Below, one piece after another: positions 60,458-64,000 of a stretch of DNA of 64,000 nucleotides (its first letter is position 1; each line of letters opens with the position of its first letter). The notes below the pieces were generated by a model. It saw only the letters and a program-made list of their open reading frames with translations. It was not told where the DNA came from and made no database searches. Source of the stretch: Bacteroidales bacterium (GTDB taxonomy: Bacteria; Bacteroidota; Bacteroidia; Bacteroidales; JAADJA01); contig JAGQVE010000004.1 of NCBI GenBank assembly GCA_020438105.1, forward strand, positions 1 through 64,000, written 5' to 3'. A program made the translations under genes and the position numbers.

Positions 60458-61798
60458 ATGAGAAAATTTACATTACTATTAGTATGCTTTGTCTTTATGG
60501 GTGGCTTATTGGTAGCTCAGGAGGCGCTGACCTGGAGATTTGCAAATCCTCAGGTTGTAGCTGGAACTCCTGATGTTTTTCAGTTTGATGTTCAGGTTAA
60601 GGCAAGCGCTTCAGGTACTTTCCAAAGAGACTTTCAAATCTATTTTGATTATAACACAGCTGCTTTTGGTTCAAATATCGTGACCAATGGAAAAATTGCG
60701 GTCTCTGAGCTGGAATTGATGGATAATACTTCATATCCATCAGCTACTTATACCATTGTTAATTCGGCTGACAACACAAATTCAAAATTTGCTGTAATCA
60801 CTGAAGCTGATAATGAGTTAGCACAGTCAGGGACTTCTACATTTTTCCTCGAAGTACCCACAGAATTTACTGGATTGCTGAGGTTTCAAATTGATATTGC
60901 AGATGCCAATGAATTAGCAGGCATTTCATTTGATGCCTCTCTGATGGATGGTGGCCAATACATGCAGTCAACCTCGAATACAGATCCTGTTAAGTATGCA
61001 GAAGCTGCGACTTATGATAATAACCTAAGCAATGCCTCATTGAAAGGATTATTGTTTTCAACTTTAAAGTGTTTCATTGAGGGACCTTATAATGCAGGTA
61101 CAGGTAGTATTATGAATACTGATCTTTTAACTAATGGGTATATTCCATTAAATCAACCCTTTAATCCATCTTTGCCATATTATGACAATGCCAGCCCTGT
61201 TTGGTTATATTCAGGGACTGAGACAGTAAGTTCATTCCCCGCAAATACAGTTGATTGGGTATTGGTGCAATTGCGTGATGCAAGTGATGCAGCAAGTGCC
61301 GGATCAGGATCGATCATCGGTTCACAGGCTGGTCTTCTCTTGGATGATGGTAGTATCGTTGATGTTGATGGTAATCCGTTGGTTATAAAACAAGCTTACA
61401 ACAGTGGATTATTCGTGGTTATTTACCATAGAAATCACCTTGGTGTTATTTCCAATTTTAATGTTGGAATTAATGGCACAGGGACCTATGAATATGATTT
61501 TTCAGATGCGGTTAATAAAGTATTTGGGGGATCTAATGGTCATAAAGACCTGGGTAGTGGTATTTATGGTTTAGTTTCAGCTGATGGCAATGCCAACGGT
61601 TTGATCCAAAGTACCGATGAAACGGCAGTATGGAAGTCAGATTTAGGTGGCTCTGGATATATGGGTGGCGATTTTAATATGAATGGCTTGACCCAGAGTA
61701 CTGACGAAACTTTAAATTGGAAACCCAATTTGGGTGGTGGTGGACAAGTTCCTTCTAAATCCGCTGATTCAGGATATGAAAGTCAAATTCCAAAATAA
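60458..61798 (+). CDS. Secreted protein: cohesin-like N-terminal domain plus EGPYD/dockerin-like module
   Basis: 446 residues from the ATG at 60458, which opens a normal signal peptide (RKFTLLLVCFVFMGGLLVAQ). A frame extension back to a TTG at 60302 runs through a terminator hairpin and a promoter and is rejected. Residues about 22-190 form one beta-sandwich (LTWRFANPQ, FQFDVQVKAS, IYFDYNTAAFG) resembling cohesin or carbohydrate-binding folds; the same domain starts the next protein. Residues about 200-446 are the shared module: CFIEGPYNAG, LPYYDNASPVWLYSG, VDWVLVQLRDASDA, VIYHRNHLGVIS, dockerin-like loops at 376-387 and 405-416, GGGGQVP, and GYESQIPK. This is the simplest protein carrying the module. 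Confidence 0.85.
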   Translation: MRKFTLLLVCFVFMGGLLVAQEALTWRFANPQVVAGTPDVFQFDVQVKASASGTFQRDFQIYFDYNTAAFGSNIVTNGKIAVSELELMDNTSYPSATYTIVNSADNTNSKFAVITEADNELAQSGTSTFFLEVPTEFTGLLRFQIDIADANELAGISFDASLMDGGQYMQSTSNTDPVKYAEAATYDNNLSNASLKGLLFSTLKCFIEGPYNAGTGSIMNTDLLTNGYIPLNQPFNPSLPYYDNASPVWLYSGTETVSSFPANTVDWVLVQLRDASDAASAGSGSIIGSQAGLLLDDGSIVDVDGNPLVIKQAYNSGLFVVIYHRNHLGVISNFNVGINGTGTYEYDFSDAVNKVFGGSNGHKDLGSGIYGLVSADGNANGLIQSTDETAVWKSDLGGSGYMGGDFNMNGLTQSTDETLNWKPNLGGGGQVPSKSADSGYESQIPK

Positions 61799-61844
61799 TA
61801 AAAATTAAAAGAGTTGAAAATTTAATATTTGTAAAATTAAAACT

Positions 61845-64000
61845 ATGAACAAAATGAAAAAGTTGTTACTCTTTATTACGCTGTTGGTTGCCAGTACGGC
61901 AATTATGGCGCAACCCAATGTATCATGGAGGTTCAATAACTTCCAATTGATCAACGGGGATACCCAATTACAATTCGATGTTGAGGTAATGGCAGATGCT
62001 CCTGGTTATTACTTTGGACTTAATACTGTTGCATTTGATTACGGTAATGCGGCATTTGGTGCAAGCGTTGTACCTGCTAGTGTTACTGTTGATCGTGGTG
62101 TTTTATTGCAAGAAACTTATGCACCAACATTATATAAATATAATGTACAAGGTGTAGCAAATACTTTTGCACAAACAATTTCTGCATCAATTCAACAAGT
62201 TATTGGAGGTCCTGCGTTTGCAGCATTTCATACCGAGATTCCAACTACCTGGATGTCATTTTTCACATATACTTTTGACATTGCTCCAGGAGCTGCTCCC
62301 GGAACTATGACTGAGATTGTATTTTATGATGTTGCACATCCTGGAAGTATTCCATTGATGAATGGCCAATGTATGTACATTGATCCAACTGGAGCTAATG
62401 TACCTTATGCAAATTCGACTGTTACCCCTCCTGGAATGCCACAATTGGACCCATTTGATATCTTCAACTTTGAAGTTGTTCCTGGTGGTCCAACGACAAA
62501 CCAATGGACAGGTGCTATTGATGATGATTGGTTCAATACAGGAAACTGGTCATTAGGAACTGTTCCTGATAATACTACCGATGTTGAGATTCCTAACACA
62601 GGTGGAAAAGCTCCACTACCAACCATTTCAGGTGGTGTTGCTGCAACTGCTGCATTAGGTATTCTTTCGGGTGCTTCATTAGGCGTTGCTCCTGATGGTG
62701 GCCTTGAAACTCATGGTCTTTTCACCAATGATGGTTTCTTTGGCGTACTTTCAGATGCAACAGGTATGGGCGGTACTTATATTGATTTAGGTGGTATTGC
62801 CGGTACTGGAGCTTTCGAATATTGGAGAGATATTACTTCTACTGCTTCCACTGGAGATGATGCAGGATGGCATTTTATTTCTGCCCCTATTGCTGGATTC
62901 TCCACCGATGATATTTTGGACTATTACCTGAATACCTATGATGAAGGTACTGGTTTATATGTTCACGTAGAAGGAGTTGCTCCTTGTATTCCAGTAACTC
63001 CAGCTATGCCCTGGACTGCTTTAGAAGGCTGGAGCGTTAAGTTTCAACCTGAGTATGCTGGACAGTGTGGTGCTGGTGGAACAGGTACTGTACTTGAATT
63101 CTCCGGTTTAGCAGCTGATGTTCATTCTGGAGCAATTCCAGGTTCATTTACTGCAGGAGGACCAGTTGCTGAGCATTGGAACCTGATGGGTAACCCATAT
63201 ATGTCAGCACTTGATGCAGATGCTATGGTTGCTACCTGGCCGGCTGCTTTGAATACTTCAATTTACCAGTATAATGATGCTGCACTTGACTTTGTTGAAT
63301 GGTCAGCTGCAGTACCTGGTGTGAACAATCTGATTGCTCCTACTCAAGGATTCTTCGTTAGTGCAACTGCTGGTGGAACATTAACTGTAGATAATAGTAT
63401 GCGTGCACATGGTGGTATGTTCATGAAAAGCGAAGTTGATAATTTATTAGGACTTCAGGCTTCAGGTAATGGTTACGAAGATGAAATGTACATTCGTTTC
63501 ATGGAAGAAGCTACAGCTAATTTTGATGGAAGCTGGGATGCTTACAAATTGTTAACTCAAGAAGAAGCTGTTCCACAAATTTATACAACTACCACTGGAG
63601 CTAATTTAGCAATTGACGCTCGTCCTGCTACTGAAATGGTTCCTATGGAATTTGTTGCCGGCTTAAATGGAACTTACACTATTGCAGCTATCGAAACAAG
63701 CAATTTCTCAGAAGTAACATTAGAAGATGTTGAAAATGGCGTATTTACAAATCTTTTGACTGATTCTTATACATTTGATTATAACAATGCTGAAGCTCAC
63801 AATTTCATTATTCACTTTGGTGCTCTTGGAACTGGTGAACTGAATGCCTCTAATGTAAACATCTGGTCAAACGACAGTAAAGTATACGTTCAGGTACCTC
63901 AAGACCTGAGAGGTGATATCGTAATTTATAACATGATGGGACAGGAAGTAGTTGCTACTGACATTCAGCCAAATGTTATAAACGTAATTCCTATCGATGA
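61845..64000 (+). CDS. Secreted T9SS cargo with cohesin-like N-terminal domain (3' end beyond window)
   Basis: The ATG at 61845 (MNKMKKLLLFITLLV) opens a frame running 718 codons to the end of the window. A second ATG at 61854 is possible. The signal peptide ends at IMAQ. Residues about 25-200 match the N-terminal domain of the preceding protein (VSWRFNNFQ, LQFDVEVMAD, VAFDYGNAAFG). The next part has WTGAIDDDWFNTGNWS and the GWHFISAPI / HWNLMGNPYMSAL repeats typical of T9SS cargo. The last visible residues (VNIWSNDSKVYVQVPQDLRG, IVIYNMMGQEVV) are a T9SS type A tail in progress, so only some 20-30 residues are missing. It lies 46 bases after the previous gene, without a clear promoter, and may be co-transcribed with it. 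Confidence 0.85.
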   Translation, partial: MNKMKKLLLFITLLVASTAIMAQPNVSWRFNNFQLINGDTQLQFDVEVMADAPGYYFGLNTVAFDYGNAAFGASVVPASVTVDRGVLLQETYAPTLYKYNVQGVANTFAQTISASIQQVIGGPAFAAFHTEIPTTWMSFFTYTFDIAPGAAPGTMTEIVFYDVAHPGSIPLMNGQCMYIDPTGANVPYANSTVTPPGMPQLDPFDIFNFEVVPGGPTTNQWTGAIDDDWFNTGNWSLGTVPDNTTDVEIPNTGGKAPLPTISGGVAATAALGILSGASLGVAPDGGLETHGLFTNDGFFGVLSDATGMGGTYIDLGGIAGTGAFEYWRDITSTASTGDDAGWHFISAPIAGFSTDDILDYYLNTYDEGTGLYVHVEGVAPCIPVTPAMPWTALEGWSVKFQPEYAGQCGAGGTGTVLEFSGLAADVHSGAIPGSFTAGGPVAEHWNLMGNPYMSALDADAMVATWPAALNTSIYQYNDAALDFVEWSAAVPGVNNLIAPTQGFFVSATAGGTLTVDNSMRAHGGMFMKSEVDNLLGLQASGNGYEDEMYIRFMEEATANFDGSWDAYKLLTQEEAVPQIYTTTTGANLAIDARPATEMVPMEFVAGLNGTYTIAAIETSNFSEVTLEDVENGVFTNLLTDSYTFDYNNAEAHNFIIHFGALGTGELNASNVNIWSNDSKVYVQVPQDLRGDIVIYNMMGQEVVATDIQPNVINVIPID

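Noticed and set aside
1..64000. CRISPR array, insertion sequence, prophage or rRNA operon
   Set aside because: No regularly spaced repeats, transposase, integrase, phage structural genes or rRNA sequence were seen on either strand.

Overview
The window looks like a chromosomal segment of a moderately AT-rich member of the Bacteroidota, probably a Bacteroidales/Marinilabiliales-type anaerobe or facultative marine bacterium. The evidence is the many secreted proteins with type IX secretion (T9SS) type A C-terminal tails, Bacteroidota promoters of the TTTG / TAnnTTTG type, TPR-HTH regulators, ECF sigma factors with membrane partners, a PID-CTERM protein, a TonB-dependent receptor, and a sodium-pumping methylmalonyl-CoA decarboxylase operon. 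The species cannot be named from the sequence. No phage, insertion sequence or CRISPR array was seen.

Layout. 1-9.4 kb: the 5' part of an M64-type peptidase gene, a radical SAM protein, a T9SS-exported PQQ-propeller/PKD protein, an Omp28-like T9SS protein, an outer-membrane barrel, a MobB-like P-loop protein, a MORN-repeat lipoprotein and a TPR protein. 9.5-15.4 kb: a lipoprotein with a cholesterol-dependent-cytolysin (CDC)-like core and a four-repeat C-terminal domain, a TPR-HTH regulator, and a T9SS beta-helix protein. The two outer genes carry the same 20-bp tandem operator and promoter in identical spacing, so this looks like a small regulon. 15.4-17.3 kb: tRNA-Gln(CTG) directly downstream of glnS, with a duplicated tRNA 3' end and a nested palindrome. 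17.4-22.1 kb: two paralogous LamG proteins with different C-terminal tails, flanking a 72-residue PID-CTERM protein. 22.2-24.3 kb: an ECF sigma factor and membrane partner, divergent from a DUF6249-like gene, with matching ECF-type promoters on both strands; then thpR. 24.4-31.3 kb: tRNA-Ala(GGC), a FabH-like synthase, two BNR/Ycf48-like T9SS proteins and a TonB-dependent receptor. 31.4-39.3 kb: a glutaryl-CoA-dehydrogenase-like enzyme, Usp, rlmN, and a cluster in which an ECF sigma factor neighbours three proteins that each end in a TonB C-terminal domain (an anti-sigma-like protein, a TonB, and a VIT/vWA protein). 39.4-43.7 kb: methylmalonyl-CoA epimerase plus the four-gene sodium-translocating decarboxylase. 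43.7-50.8 kb: a GH109-like oxidoreductase-fold protein, udk, dnaK, a lipoprotein, panB and an RluA-family pseudouridine synthase.

51.2-64 kb is a tandem array of four secreted proteins. Three of them, and also the LamG protein at 17.4 kb, share a C-terminal module of about 220-255 residues: a beta-rich 'EGPYD' domain followed by two dockerin-like calcium-binding loops. In two separate paralogue pairs, one member ends in this module and the other in a T9SS-type tail. This suggests the module is an alternative surface-sorting or docking device. Together with the CDC-like regulon, it is the best candidate here for an undescribed system.
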